From Burkholderia arboris (GTDB lineage Bacteria; Pseudomonadota; Gammaproteobacteria; Burkholderiales; Burkholderiaceae), in NCBI RefSeq assembly GCF_902499125.1, contig NZ_CABVPX010000005.1, positions 267,561 through 331,560 on the forward strand: 64,000 nt of DNA. The letters run 5' to 3'. The notes beneath the pieces were generated by a model. It was not told the origin of the DNA. It ran no database searches and worked only from the letters and a program-made list of their open reading frames with translations. The translations under genes were made by a program, and so were the position numbers. Shown here piece by piece: positions 35,689 through 44,315 of this stretch (its first letter is position 1; every line of letters starts with the position of its first letter).

Positions 35689-35957
35689 GCGTGCTGCCGC
35701 GGCAGGCGTGACCCGGCGCAATCGCCGTGCATGCGCGGTCGCGCTGCATGGCGTGCGGTAACATGCAGGCGGCTTCGGCAGCAGGCCGAACCCGCGGCTG
35801 CGGTGCGCCGAATCGGCGCGGCCGGCGCGCGCGAGGCTGCGGTTGGCCGGCCGGCATCTTCCGGAAACGGCCGGCGGCGCGGAACCGATCATGCATGCAA
35901 CGCCCGCTCGGCGAGGAACGCCGCACCAGTGTCGCCGGGCGCGAAAGGGAGAAACCG

Positions 35958-36287
35958 ATGAAGAAGACGATCGCGATGATGACGGCGCTGGTTGCGAGCG
36001 CAACGTTTGCGGGATGTGCGGACATGAACACGAAAATCTCGAGCGCGGGCAGCACGCCGGCGAATGGCGGGCCGGCGGGCGCGGCGCAAGCCTGCAAGGC
36101 GGACGCAGGGCCGGACGATGCGCTGGTCGGCAGGACCGAGGCCGATGCGAAGGCGCAACTGGACGGCTGCCTGTGGCGCGTGCTCGAGCGCGATGGCCAG
36201 TCGCTGCCGGGCACGATGGATTACCGGCCGGAGCGCCGCAATCTCGGCATTCGCGGCGGGAAGGTGATCTGGGTGCGGCGCGGGTGA
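35958..36287 (+). CDS. I78-family peptidase inhibitor lipoprotein
   Basis: This 109-residue protein has a lipoprotein signal (MMTALVASATFAGC, lipobox AGC with Cys about 20). The inhibitor domain follows: DDALVGRTEADAKAQL, WRVLERDGQS, TMDYRPERRNLGI, which is the I78 (Aspergillus elastase inhibitor) pattern. A GGGAGA ribosome site lies upstream. Members inhibit serine proteases in the periplasm or at the outer membrane. It stands alone between mipA and another lipoprotein gene. The target protease is unknown. Confidence 0.9.
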   Translation: MKKTIAMMTALVASATFAGCADMNTKISSAGSTPANGGPAGAAQACKADAGPDDALVGRTEADAKAQLDGCLWRVLERDGQSLPGTMDYRPERRNLGIRGGKVIWVRRG

Positions 36288-36369
36288 CGGCGGTTGCCGG
36301 CGTGACGCGCCTGTGCGTATCGTCGCCGGGCACGTGCCGCCCGGCCCCACGGGTCGTGCGGGGCCGTCG

Positions 36370-36849
36370 ATGAACGTCAGGGCAGGGGCGCTCGCTTTGG
36401 CGCTGACGGTGCCGGGCGTGCTCGCCGCGTGCGGTCCGCATGATGGCGAAACGGCGGCGACGCGGCGCACCGTATGCATCACCGGATACAACGAGTACGA
36501 CCGCAAGCTTCACGAATTCTGGCTCGACAACGAGCACCGGTCGGGATGCTTCGGCAATCCGTCGGCGCGGGATGCGGGCGAGGCCTTCGGCGGCGGTGGC
36601 GGGTTCGCCTGCGGCTGCAAGGTCACGCCGGGGCAGCAGGTGAAGCTGTCCTGGCTATTCGCGCAGCCGCTCGACGACATTCAGCGCGGTATCCCGGCCG
36701 AGCACAAGACGATCGACGTGACGATTCCACAGCCGGAATCGGCGACGTCGCGTTACCTGCGCGTGTATTTCAGGAACAACGGCACGGCCGAACTGCAGTG
36801 GGTGGACGACATGAACGCGCCCGAGCTGCCGCCGACTGCGCAGCAATGA
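36370..36849 (+). CDS. DUF3304-family lipoprotein
   Basis: This 159-residue protein has a lipoprotein signal peptide (ALALTVPGVLAACG, lipobox AAC). The mature part has the DUF3304 pattern: CITGYNEYDRKLHEFW, a glycine run with GGFACGCKVTPGQQVKLSW, and RYLRVYFRNNGTAELQW. Four Cys could form two disulfides. DUF3304 proteins are frequent in Burkholderia and have no established function. No type VI secretion gene lies beside it here. Confidence 0.82.
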   Translation: MNVRAGALALALTVPGVLAACGPHDGETAATRRTVCITGYNEYDRKLHEFWLDNEHRSGCFGNPSARDAGEAFGGGGGFACGCKVTPGQQVKLSWLFAQPLDDIQRGIPAEHKTIDVTIPQPESATSRYLRVYFRNNGTAELQWVDDMNAPELPPTAQQ

Positions 36850-36880
36850 TCGCCGCGCGACGCGCGCGATCGACGGCGCG

Positions 36881-38098
36881 TCACTTCGAGATGTACCACA
36901 GTGCGTCCGTGCTGACGCGTGCGGGCTGAGCGGCCGCAGCCGGCGCCTGGACCGGTGCGGGCGGCGGCGTGTTCGACGTGATCGCCGTCGGCAGCGTGGC
37001 GGGAAGGTTCGCCGTCGACGGCGAGGCCGCCGTCGTGCCCGACGTCGACGGCGTATTCAGATACCACAGCGCGTCGGCCGACGCCGTGCGTTTCGCCGGC
37101 GTACCGGTTGCCGTGTTCGTGGCCGCATTCGTCGCCGTACCGGCGGCCGGCTTCTTCGATGCCGCGGCCGGGGTCGCACCTGCCGTACCGGCCTGCGCGG
37201 TCATGCCCGCGGCCGCTGCACTGCGCTGCGCGCGCGCTTCGAACGCGCCGAGCTGGAAGATTAACGTTTGCGCGGGACGCGTCAGGACGGCATACGGAAA
37301 CTGCAGCTCCCATGACATCAGCACGCGCCCGGCCGACGTCTCGGTGAAGATCGCCGGCACGTGCTTCATGTCGCTGAACTGCACGTAGATCCGCGCACCG
37401 TCGTCGAACACCTGGGTCGGCTTGGCCTGGTCGGCGCCCGTGACCGACCAGCCGAAGTTGTACGTGCCGGCCGGACCGGCGGGGCCGCCCTGCGGCGGCG
37501 GAGGCGGCGGGGCCGGAGACACCGTGCGCGGGCGCGTGACCGTCGACGCCGGCACGCTCAGGCTCGCGAACGGGTTGTACGCCTGTGCCTGTTGCGGCGG
37601 CGTAAAGGAAGGGGGCAGGATAGGCATGGGGGTATCCGGCGAATCCGGCATGGTCCGGATTGCATCATAGACCTTGCGCGCATACGCGAGGCGCTTGTCG
37701 GGCGACGCGGAGTTGTACGCGCCGATCGCGTTCCAGTTGGGGCCGAGCTGGCGGATGTTCTGCGACAGGATCCACGCGCCGACATACGCGTTCGTGCACG
37801 CATCGAACAGGCTTTCCCGCGTGATGCCCTCGCGCGCGAGCGTCGGCAGCCACGTGCTGTTGATCTGCATCAGCCCGATGTCGACCGTGCCGTTGGTATT
37901 CGTGTTGACCGCGTTCGGATTCATCCCCGATTCGACCTGCGCGATGCCGCGCATCAGGCTGACGCTCACGTGCTGGAACGTGGCCGCGTCGTCGAGGCAA
38001 TCGGCCCGCGCGACACCGTGCAGCGCGCACGACATCGCAATCGTCGAGGCGATTTTCAGTGTTTCGCGGCTGATCGAACAGGTGGTATGACGCGGCAT
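36881..38098 (-). CDS. Lytic transglycosylase fused to a VirB9/TrbG-like domain
   Basis: This 405-residue secreted protein has a signal peptide to about residue 32 and an SLT (VirB1/PilT-type) domain at residues 33-150 with catalytic Glu56 (GIAQVESGMNPNAV), VDIGLMQINSTW and NAIGAYNSASPDKR. A Pro-rich hinge follows (residues 160-210). Residues 212-292 (YNFGWSVTGAD, PTQVFDDGARIYVQF, VPAIF, GAFEARAQR) resemble the C-terminal domain of VirB9/TrbG/CagX. The Ala/Thr-rich tail carries two copies of an ALWY motif, near residue 343 and at the C-terminus (TDALWYISK). VirB1 and VirB9 are normally separate parts of type IV secretion systems, but no other such gene lies nearby. The enzyme probably opens peptidoglycan for an unidentified envelope machine. 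A simple stand-alone transglycosylase is the alternative. Confidence 0.82.
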   Translation of the reverse strand: MPRHTTCSISRETLKIASTIAMSCALHGVARADCLDDAATFQHVSVSLMRGIAQVESGMNPNAVNTNTNGTVDIGLMQINSTWLPTLAREGITRESLFDACTNAYVGAWILSQNIRQLGPNWNAIGAYNSASPDKRLAYARKVYDAIRTMPDSPDTPMPILPPSFTPPQQAQAYNPFASLSVPASTVTRPRTVSPAPPPPPPQGGPAGPAGTYNFGWSVTGADQAKPTQVFDDGARIYVQFSDMKHVPAIFTETSAGRVLMSWELQFPYAVLTRPAQTLIFQLGAFEARAQRSAAAAGMTAQAGTAGATPAAASKKPAAGTATNAATNTATGTPAKRTASADALWYLNTPSTSGTTAASPSTANLPATLPTAITSNTPPPAPVQAPAAAAQPARVSTDALWYISK

Positions 38099-38280
38099 GG
38101 CAGGATGGGGCGGAATCCGGCCGCCCGGTGCAAGGAAATTACGCAGACGCGAAGTGTGCCATAGCGAGCAGACAAATGGCTCGCGTCAAACTTTCCTTTG
38201 CATTTGCCCGGGCGTTTGTCGCGCCTTTTTATCGCGCCGGATCATGCGGTGCGACGATCTCCGGCCGGTAAAAATGGCCG

Positions 38281-38302
38281 GTATTGGCGCGAGCGCCAAT
38301 AC
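38281..38302. repeat. Perfect 10-bp inverted repeat
   Basis: GTATTGGCGC-GA-GCGCCAATAC is a perfect 22-base inverted repeat with no T-run on either side. It lies 183 bases upstream of the transglycosylase gene start. It is more like a regulator site than a terminator. Confidence 0.55.
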
Positions 38303-38415
38303 GATGGCGGCGACCGGAACCTGACGCGTTACGTCAGTCGTGGGGTGAAGCCGGCGACGAATCGCGCGAAAGGGAAATCGCCCGGCGGCGATTGGCGCGG
38401 TGAACGCACGCGATA

Positions 38416-38442
38416 TAAAAAAACGGCGGCCGAAGCCGCCGT
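38416..38442 (-). terminator. Rho-independent terminator of the porin gene
   Basis: On the minus strand, ACGGCGGC-TTCG-GCCGCCGT forms an 8-bp GC stem with a stable TTCG loop, followed directly by seven T. It lies about 53 bases past the porin stop. This is the clearest terminator in the window. Confidence 0.92.
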
Positions 38443-38494
38443 GTGCGCAATGCGGATTCGACCGGCCGCGCGCCGCGCAGCCGGCCGTTCGACA

Positions 38495-39655
38495 TCAGAA
38501 GCGGTGACGCAGGCCGAGGTTGACCATCGTCTGCGAGCTCGTGCCCGCGTAACCGTACGAGCCGATCGATGCCTGCGCGGCCATCGAGCCGCCCTTGCCG
38601 TCGCCGGTCTGGCCGCTCGCGTGCTGATACGCAGCGGTCAGGTAGACGTCGGTGCGCTTCGACAGGTTGTAGTCGGCGCCGGCCGATACCTGGTGATAGG
38701 TCGCCGACGTGTCGCCGCCCGAGCGCGTGTAGCTGTAGCCAACGCCGACGAGCAGCGCATTCGTCGCCTGGTAGTTCACGAAGCCTTGCCCCGTGTTGTA
38801 GTGCTCGTTCGAGCCGAACACCGAGCTTGCGTCGCGGCGGTACTGCGCGTTGCTGTAGCCGAGGCCGAACGTGAACGGGCCGGCGACGTACTGGCCCGCG
38901 ATGCGCGCGATGCCGATCGAGTGGGCGCTCGCATAGCCGTTGTTGATCGGGCCGTCGAAGGTGCCGTCCGACGAGCTGGTCCAGCCGTTGCGCAGGCCGC
39001 TCGACGCGGGGCTGTTGGTCGCATGGAAGTAGCCGCCCGCGACGCTGAACGGCCCGTTGTTGTACGACACGGCAGCCGAGTACGACTGCGCGGCGCCGGT
39101 GCTGCCGGCAATGCCGCCGAACGAATACATCGCCGAGAACTGCAGGCCCGAATAGACGGCCGACGTGTACTTCACCGCGTTGTCGACGCGGAAGCTGTTG
39201 TCGTAGTTGTCGACGTCGCCCGGCGTCGCGAATACGCTGCCCAGATAGTTGTCGGCGGTGATGCCCTGCACGAGATCGACGAGCGGATCGTACTGGCGGC
39301 CGAACGTGAGCGTGCCGTAGCGGTCGCTCGTCAGCCCGACGAACGCCTGCCGGCCGAACATGCGGCCGCCCTGGCCTTGCCGGCCGTTGCTCGGGTCGAA
39401 GCCGTTCTCGAGCTGGAACAGCGCCTTCAGCCCGCCGCCGAGATCCTCGGTGCCTTTCACGCCCCAGCGGCTGCCGGCCAGGTTGCCTGCGCTGCTGTTG
39501 CCGAGCATCCACGCGTTGTCCTTGCCCTGCGCGTGGTTCACATAGGTGATCGACGTGTCGATCACGCCATACAGCGTGACGCTCGACTGCGCATGCGCGA
39601 CGGGTATCGCCGCGAACGACGCGACGGAAATCAGCGAGAGGGTCGTGCGTTTCAT
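38495..39655 (-). CDS. OmpC-type general porin
   Basis: This 386-residue trimeric porin has a 22-residue signal peptide (MKRTTLSLISVASFAAIPVAHA). The mature start QSSVTLYGVIDTSITYVNH, then SRWGVKGTEDLGGGLKALFQ and RQAFVGLTSDRYGTLTFGRQ, is the standard Burkholderia/Bordetella porin pattern, and the protein ends in a C-terminal Phe (LGLRHRF) required for outer-membrane assembly. AAGGAG precedes the ATG. The upstream 480 bases are AT-rich and the gene has its own terminator, so it is a single-gene unit, probably highly expressed. Confidence 0.95.
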   Translation of the reverse strand: MKRTTLSLISVASFAAIPVAHAQSSVTLYGVIDTSITYVNHAQGKDNAWMLGNSSAGNLAGSRWGVKGTEDLGGGLKALFQLENGFDPSNGRQGQGGRMFGRQAFVGLTSDRYGTLTFGRQYDPLVDLVQGITADNYLGSVFATPGDVDNYDNSFRVDNAVKYTSAVYSGLQFSAMYSFGGIAGSTGAAQSYSAAVSYNNGPFSVAGGYFHATNSPASSGLRNGWTSSSDGTFDGPINNGYASAHSIGIARIAGQYVAGPFTFGLGYSNAQYRRDASSVFGSNEHYNTGQGFVNYQATNALLVGVGYSYTRSGGDTSATYHQVSAGADYNLSKRTDVYLTAAYQHASGQTGDGKGGSMAAQASIGSYGYAGTSSQTMVNLGLRHRF

Positions 39656-40138
39656 TTCATCTCCTTGCGCATTGGCTTGTGTTCGTGATCCGGAATGGCA
39701 GGAGACTACAGAGCCGGAATAAAACGGCAAAAATGAAATTCTCCGGTGTGGTCTGATGCAGACGGAGACGTTCTTCGAAATTCACCATTGAGGGATTTGA
39801 ATTATTGACGATCGCGTATCAATTGGTTTTCATTTCGCGATTTTCTCAGGGCATTTTGCGTCGCGCGTGATAATTCCGGGTGATTTTCGGGGGAATTGCC
39901 GTCGGCGGAATATTGTTATTGATCCGTCAAATCATTATTTAATGAATTGAATTGGCCGGGCTGTAATGAATGTGATAAACGCGCGCCGCGCGCGACCGCC
40001 GGCGGCATCGCGTCGTCGCGATCCGTCGCCGCCTCGTGGTCGTCGCGCACCGAAACCCGGGCTGCAAGCTTACTTTTGTATATAATAATCATTCTCATTT
40101 ACAGAATCGTTGACGCCTGCGCACCCCGGAACCCGGCC
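39656..40138. other. AT-rich divergent promoter region of porin and fecI
   Basis: About 480 bases of unusually AT-rich sequence (clearest at 39770-39970) lie between the divergent porin and sigma-factor genes. The right end holds a Fur box with a consensus -10 (40078-40096). The open frames across it look non-coding. Confidence 0.5.
40078..40096 (+). promoter_or_regulatory. Fur box over the fecI-type sigma gene promoter
   Basis: The 19 bases match the classical Fur consensus at about 14 positions, with the right part ATAATCATTCTC nearly exact. A TATAAT hexamer at 40081-40086 lies inside, 53 bases before the sigma-factor ATG. Iron-dependent repression is strongly suggested by the FecI/FecR/receptor genes that follow. 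Confidence 0.8.
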
Positions 40139-40648
40139 ATGTCCGCTGACAAGCTGTCTCTCCATCGAGAAATCGACGCCCTCTATGCCGGCCATCACGC
40201 GTGGCTGCGCGGCTGGCTGAGCCGGAAGCTCGGTTGCGCGCACCGCGCGGCCGATCTGGCGCACGACACCTTCATGCGCCTGCTTGCACGCGACGAGCCG
40301 ATCGGCGCCGACGAGCCGCGCGCGTTCCTGACGACGGTCGCGCAGCGCGTGTTGAGCAATCACTGGCGGCGCGAGCAGATCGAGCGTGCGTATCTCGACG
40401 TGCTCGCGCAGCGCCCGCAGACGTATGCGCCGTCGCCGGAAGAGCGGGCTGTCGTGCTCGAGACGCTGCTCGAGATCGACCAGCTGCTCGACGGCCTGCC
40501 GCTCGCGGCGAAGCGCGCGTTCCTGCTCGCGCAGCTCGACGGGCTCACGCAGGCCGAGATCGCGCGCGAACTCGGCGTGTCGCTCGCGACGGTGAAGCGC
40601 TATCTCGTGAAGGCCGGCACGCAGTGTTTCTTCGCGATGGCGGCCTGA
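40139..40648 (+). CDS. FecI-type extracytoplasmic-function sigma factor
   Basis: This 169-residue sigma factor has region 2 (YAGHHAWLRGWLSRKLGCAH, DLAHDTFMRLLARDE, RAFLTTVAQRVLSNHWRRE) and region 4 (LAKRAFLLAQLDGLTQAEIA, ELGVSLATVKRYLVKAG). The pattern AHDTFxRLL is the usual FecI signature. It is followed 3 bases later by a FecR gene and then by a TonB receptor with an STN domain, so it directs transcription of the receptor gene on a surface signal. The promoter carries a Fur box. Confidence 0.93.
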   Translation: MSADKLSLHREIDALYAGHHAWLRGWLSRKLGCAHRAADLAHDTFMRLLARDEPIGADEPRAFLTTVAQRVLSNHWRREQIERAYLDVLAQRPQTYAPSPEERAVVLETLLEIDQLLDGLPLAAKRAFLLAQLDGLTQAEIARELGVSLATVKRYLVKAGTQCFFAMAA

Positions 40649-40651
40649 CCG

Positions 40652-41638
40652 ATGGCCGCCCCGGCAGCGCCGGCGGTCCCGCCGCACGTCGCGCGTCGCG
40701 CAGTCGAATGGTGGGTCGACGGGCAGTCCGGCCGTCAGGACGAAGCGTTCGCCGCGGCGCTCGCGCGCTGGCGCGCGGAGGATCCGTCGCACGACGCGGC
40801 CTGGCGTCATATCGAAACGATGCAGGGCCGCTTCGGCCGGCTCGCGGCCGGGCTCGACCCGCAGGCCGCGCACGCGGCGCTGCTGCCGCCGCGTGCGAGC
40901 CGCCGCCGCGCGGCCGTGAAGGCGCTGGCCGTGCTGCTGTTCGCGGGCGGCGCCGAGTGGATGGCCGAGCCCGCGCGGCGTGCGGCGATCTGGCCGGCCG
41001 ACCTGCGCACGGCGGTCGGCGAGCGGCGCACGGTGACGCTCGCGGATCGCACGGTCGTCGTGCTCGATACCGACACGGCGCTCGACGTGCGTTTCGACGA
41101 CGCAGCGCGCCACCTGCGCCTGCTGCGCGGCACGATCATGGTGACGAGCGGCCACGACGATCGCGTGCCCGCGCGGGCGCTGGTCGTGGCGACCGCGCAA
41201 GGCGAGTTGCGGCCGCTCGGCACGCGCTTCGCGGTACGGCAGCGCGACGATGCGACGCGCATCGAGGTATTCGCCGGCGCCGTGCGCGTACAGCCGGCCG
41301 ACGGGGCGGCCGGCGCGCGCGTGATCGCGGCGGGACAGGGCGCGGAGTTCACGCGCGACGCGATCGATGCACCGGCGCCGCTCGATCCGTATGCGTCCGC
41401 GTGGACGGGCGGCATGCTCGTCGCGTCGCGGATGCGGCTGGCCGATCTCGTCGCCGAGCTCGACCGTTATCGCCGCGGCACCCTGCGTTGCGATGCTGCC
41501 GTGGCCGACCTGCGCGTGTCGGGCACCTTTCCGCTCGACAATCCCGCACGCGTGCTCGACACGTTGAAGGCGACGCTGCCGATCGACGTTACCTACCTGA
41601 CGCGTTACTGGGCGACCGTCGTGCCGGCCCGTTCGTGA
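40652..41638 (+). CDS. FecR-family anti-sigma/signal transducer
   Basis: This 328-residue protein has a cytoplasmic N-terminal FecR domain (ARRAVEWWVDGQSGR, then AAALARWRAEDPSHDAAWRH), one membrane helix near residues 85-103 (RRRAAVKALAVLLFAGG), and a periplasmic FecR domain (RTAVGERRTVTLADRTVVVL, GTRFAVRQ) with a C-terminal receptor-contact part. It keeps the sigma factor inactive until the loaded receptor signals through its STN domain. The gene begins 3 bases after the sigma gene stop. Confidence 0.92.
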   Translation: MAAPAAPAVPPHVARRAVEWWVDGQSGRQDEAFAAALARWRAEDPSHDAAWRHIETMQGRFGRLAAGLDPQAAHAALLPPRASRRRAAVKALAVLLFAGGAEWMAEPARRAAIWPADLRTAVGERRTVTLADRTVVVLDTDTALDVRFDDAARHLRLLRGTIMVTSGHDDRVPARALVVATAQGELRPLGTRFAVRQRDDATRIEVFAGAVRVQPADGAAGARVIAAGQGAEFTRDAIDAPAPLDPYASAWTGGMLVASRMRLADLVAELDRYRRGTLRCDAAVADLRVSGTFPLDNPARVLDTLKATLPIDVTYLTRYWATVVPARS

Positions 41639-41692
41639 GCTCATCGAAAAAAACTTTCGCCGGCCTGAGCTGTTTCTCGATGTTCGCGTGAC

Positions 41693-44260
41693 ATGGGTAT
41701 TGAAAGCAGCACTGGCCCATCGCCCACCGACTCTTCGATCATGGTTTCCATCCGCCTCACGTATCGGCGCCGTCCGGCGCCCGCCCGTCACCTGCCGCGC
41801 GCATCGCGCCCGGCCGCGCCGGGCTGTCTTGCATGCCGACTGGCCGGCGCCGTCCTGCTGTCGGCGCTGCTGCCGCTCCCCGCGCTGGCCGACACCGGCG
41901 CCGACGCGGCGCCCGCCGCGCAGCGTGCGTCACGCCGCGCGTTCGACATTCCGGCCGGCCAACTCGAAGCGGCGCTGAACCGGTTCGGGCGCGAGGCGGG
42001 CATCCTGCTCGCGTTTCCGGCCGAGATGACGGCCGGACTGACGAGCGGCGGCGTGCGCGGCCGGTTCGACGTCGACGGCGCGTTCGACCGCCTGCTGGCC
42101 GGCACGGGGCTCGTCGCGCTGCGCCAGCCCGGCGGCGGCTACACGCTGACGCGCGCCGGCGGTTCGGCGGCCCGGCCCGTGGCGGCGGGCGCCGCGCCGG
42201 CCGCCGAGTTGCCGGCGATCGACGTGCGCACCAGCGCGTTGCGTGCCGAAAGCTATCGCGCGCCGAAGGAAGCCGGCGTGCTGCGCTCGGAGATTCCGTT
42301 GCTCGACACCGCACAGGCCGTCAACATCGTGCCCGCGCAGGTATTGCGCGACCAGCGGCCGCGCAATCTCGACGACGCGCTCGGCAACGTGAGCGGCATC
42401 ACGCAGGGCAACACGCTCGCGGGCACGCAGGACACGATCATGAAGCGCGGCTTCGGCGGCAACCGCGACGGCTCGATCATGCAGAACGGCATGCCGCTCG
42501 TGCAGGGCCGTGCGTTCAACGCGGCGGTCGACAGCGTCGAGGTGCTGAAGGGGCCGACGTCGCTGCTGTACGGGCTGATGGATCCGGGCGGCATGATCAA
42601 CGTCGTCACCAAGCAGCCGCAGCTCAAGCGTTACAACGCGATTTCGCTTGGCGCGTCGACGGTCGGGCACGGCAAGAACGGCGGCAGCGCGACGTTCGAT
42701 TCGACCGGGCCGGTCGGCGATTCGCGACTCGCGTACCGGCTGATCGTCGACCAGTCGAACGAGCAGTACTGGCGCAACTTCGGCGAGAACCGGCAGACCT
42801 TCGTCGCGCCGTCGCTCGCATGGTACGGGCGCGATACGCAGGTCGCGGTGTCCTACCAGTACCGCAAGTTCCATTCGCCGTTCGATCGCGGCACCGCGCT
42901 CGATCCGCGCACCAATGCGCCGCTCGACATTCCCGCGCGGCGGCGGATCGATGAGCCGTTCAACAACATGGACGGCGAATCGCATCTCGCGCAACTGACC
43001 GTCGATCACCAGTTCAACGCGGACTGGAGCGCGCACTTCGGCTACAGCTACAACCGCGAGACCTACGACGCGAACCAGTTGCGCACGACGGGCGTCGATC
43101 CGGTGAAGGGCACGATGACGCGCAGCAACGATGCGACGCACGGCTCGCTCAGCACCGACAGCTACGGGATCGGCTACGTGAACGGCAAGCTGACGCTCGC
43201 GGGGATGCGGCACGACGTGCAGGTCGGCTTCGATACCGAATACCGCCGCATCTATCGCAAGGACATGCTGCGCCAGGCCGTGAAGACGCCGTTCAGCTAT
43301 GTCGATCCGGTGTACGGGCTGCTGCCGCCGTCGAGCACGGTGTCCGCGAGCGACAGCGACCAGACCGACACGCTGCACGATGCGTCCGCGTTCTTCCAGG
43401 ACACCGTTCACCTGACCGACAAGTGGATCGTGTCGGGCGGGATCCGCTACATCACGTACAACCAGGTCGCGGGGCGCGGCCGGCCGTTCAAGGCGAACAC
43501 CGACCTCAGCGGCTCGAAGTGGCTGCCGCGCGCGGGCATCGTCTACAAGTGGACCGATGCGTTCTCGCTGTACGGCAGCTATTCGCAGTCGCTGAAGCCG
43601 TCGTCGTCGATCGCGCCGATGACGGGCTACATCATCGACGGCGCGACGCCGCCCGAGGAAGCGACCGCGTGGGAAGTGGGCGGCAAGCTCGACCTGCCGG
43701 GCGGGATGACCGGCACCCTTGCGCTGTTCAACATCGACAAGAAGAACGTGCTCGTGTCGCAGTACAACGACGCGACGAAGCTGACCGACTGGCGCACGTC
43801 GGGCAAGGCGCGCTCGCGCGGTGTCGAGCTCGACGTGTCGGGCAAGATCGGCGAACGCGTGAACGTGATCGCGAGCTATGCATACATCGACGCGAAAACG
43901 ACCGAGGATCCGCTGTATGCGGGCAACCAGCTGTGGAACGTCGCGCGCCACACCGCGTCGCTCGCGGCCGTCTACGACTTCGGCACGGTGACCGGCGGCG
44001 ACGACCTGCGCATCGGTGCGGCCGCGCGCTATGTCGGCGCACGGCCCGGCGATTCGGCGAACAGCTTCACGCTGCCGTCGTACGTGCTCGCCGACGCGTT
44101 CGCGACCTACGACACGCGGATCGGCAAGCAGAAGCTGTCGTTCCAGCTCAACGTGAAGAACCTGTTCAACCGCACCTACTACCCGTCGAGCGCGAACCGT
44201 TACTTCGTCGCGATCGGCGACGCGCGACAGGTGTCGCTGCTGACCACGCTGCAGTTCTGA
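41693..44260 (+). CDS. TonB-dependent siderophore receptor with STN signalling domain
   Basis: This 855-residue receptor has a signal region ending near LLPLPALADT. An STN domain follows at about residues 80-150 (FDIPAGQLEAALNRFGREAG, LLAGTGLVALRQPGGGYTL), which contacts FecR. The plug starts at LPAIDVRTSA and contains VEVLKGPTSLLYGLMDPGG. The barrel ends in a C-terminal Phe (SLLTTLQF). The FpvA/FhuE-like pattern indicates a hydroxamate or mixed siderophore, perhaps made by another species. An ATG 16 codons later (41741) is an alternative start. The gene follows fecI-fecR and is probably transcribed from a FecI-type promoter. Confidence 0.93.
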   Translation: MGIESSTGPSPTDSSIMVSIRLTYRRRPAPARHLPRASRPAAPGCLACRLAGAVLLSALLPLPALADTGADAAPAAQRASRRAFDIPAGQLEAALNRFGREAGILLAFPAEMTAGLTSGGVRGRFDVDGAFDRLLAGTGLVALRQPGGGYTLTRAGGSAARPVAAGAAPAAELPAIDVRTSALRAESYRAPKEAGVLRSEIPLLDTAQAVNIVPAQVLRDQRPRNLDDALGNVSGITQGNTLAGTQDTIMKRGFGGNRDGSIMQNGMPLVQGRAFNAAVDSVEVLKGPTSLLYGLMDPGGMINVVTKQPQLKRYNAISLGASTVGHGKNGGSATFDSTGPVGDSRLAYRLIVDQSNEQYWRNFGENRQTFVAPSLAWYGRDTQVAVSYQYRKFHSPFDRGTALDPRTNAPLDIPARRRIDEPFNNMDGESHLAQLTVDHQFNADWSAHFGYSYNRETYDANQLRTTGVDPVKGTMTRSNDATHGSLSTDSYGIGYVNGKLTLAGMRHDVQVGFDTEYRRIYRKDMLRQAVKTPFSYVDPVYGLLPPSSTVSASDSDQTDTLHDASAFFQDTVHLTDKWIVSGGIRYITYNQVAGRGRPFKANTDLSGSKWLPRAGIVYKWTDAFSLYGSYSQSLKPSSSIAPMTGYIIDGATPPEEATAWEVGGKLDLPGGMTGTLALFNIDKKNVLVSQYNDATKLTDWRTSGKARSRGVELDVSGKIGERVNVIASYAYIDAKTTEDPLYAGNQLWNVARHTASLAAVYDFGTVTGGDDLRIGAAARYVGARPGDSANSFTLPSYVLADAFATYDTRIGKQKLSFQLNVKNLFNRTYYPSSANRYFVAIGDARQVSLLTTLQF

Positions 44261-44315
44261 CCATGCACTTGCCGCGCGGCCGCCATGCCGGCGTGCGGCG
44301 TCGGAGAACCCCCGG

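Larger units (their letters stand above)
38099..38494. other. Intergenic region between transglycosylase and porin
   Basis: The region contains the upstream DNA of the transglycosylase (about 38100-38280), a perfect inverted repeat (38281-38302) and the terminator of the porin gene (38416-38442). I saw no coding sequence. The T/A-rich stretch at 38160-38240 is the likely promoter of the transglycosylase gene. Confidence 0.45.

Noticed and set aside
36881..38098. Part of a type IV secretion or conjugation locus
   Set aside because: No VirB2-11 or Tra genes lie in the window; only this protein shows VirB1/VirB9 similarity.
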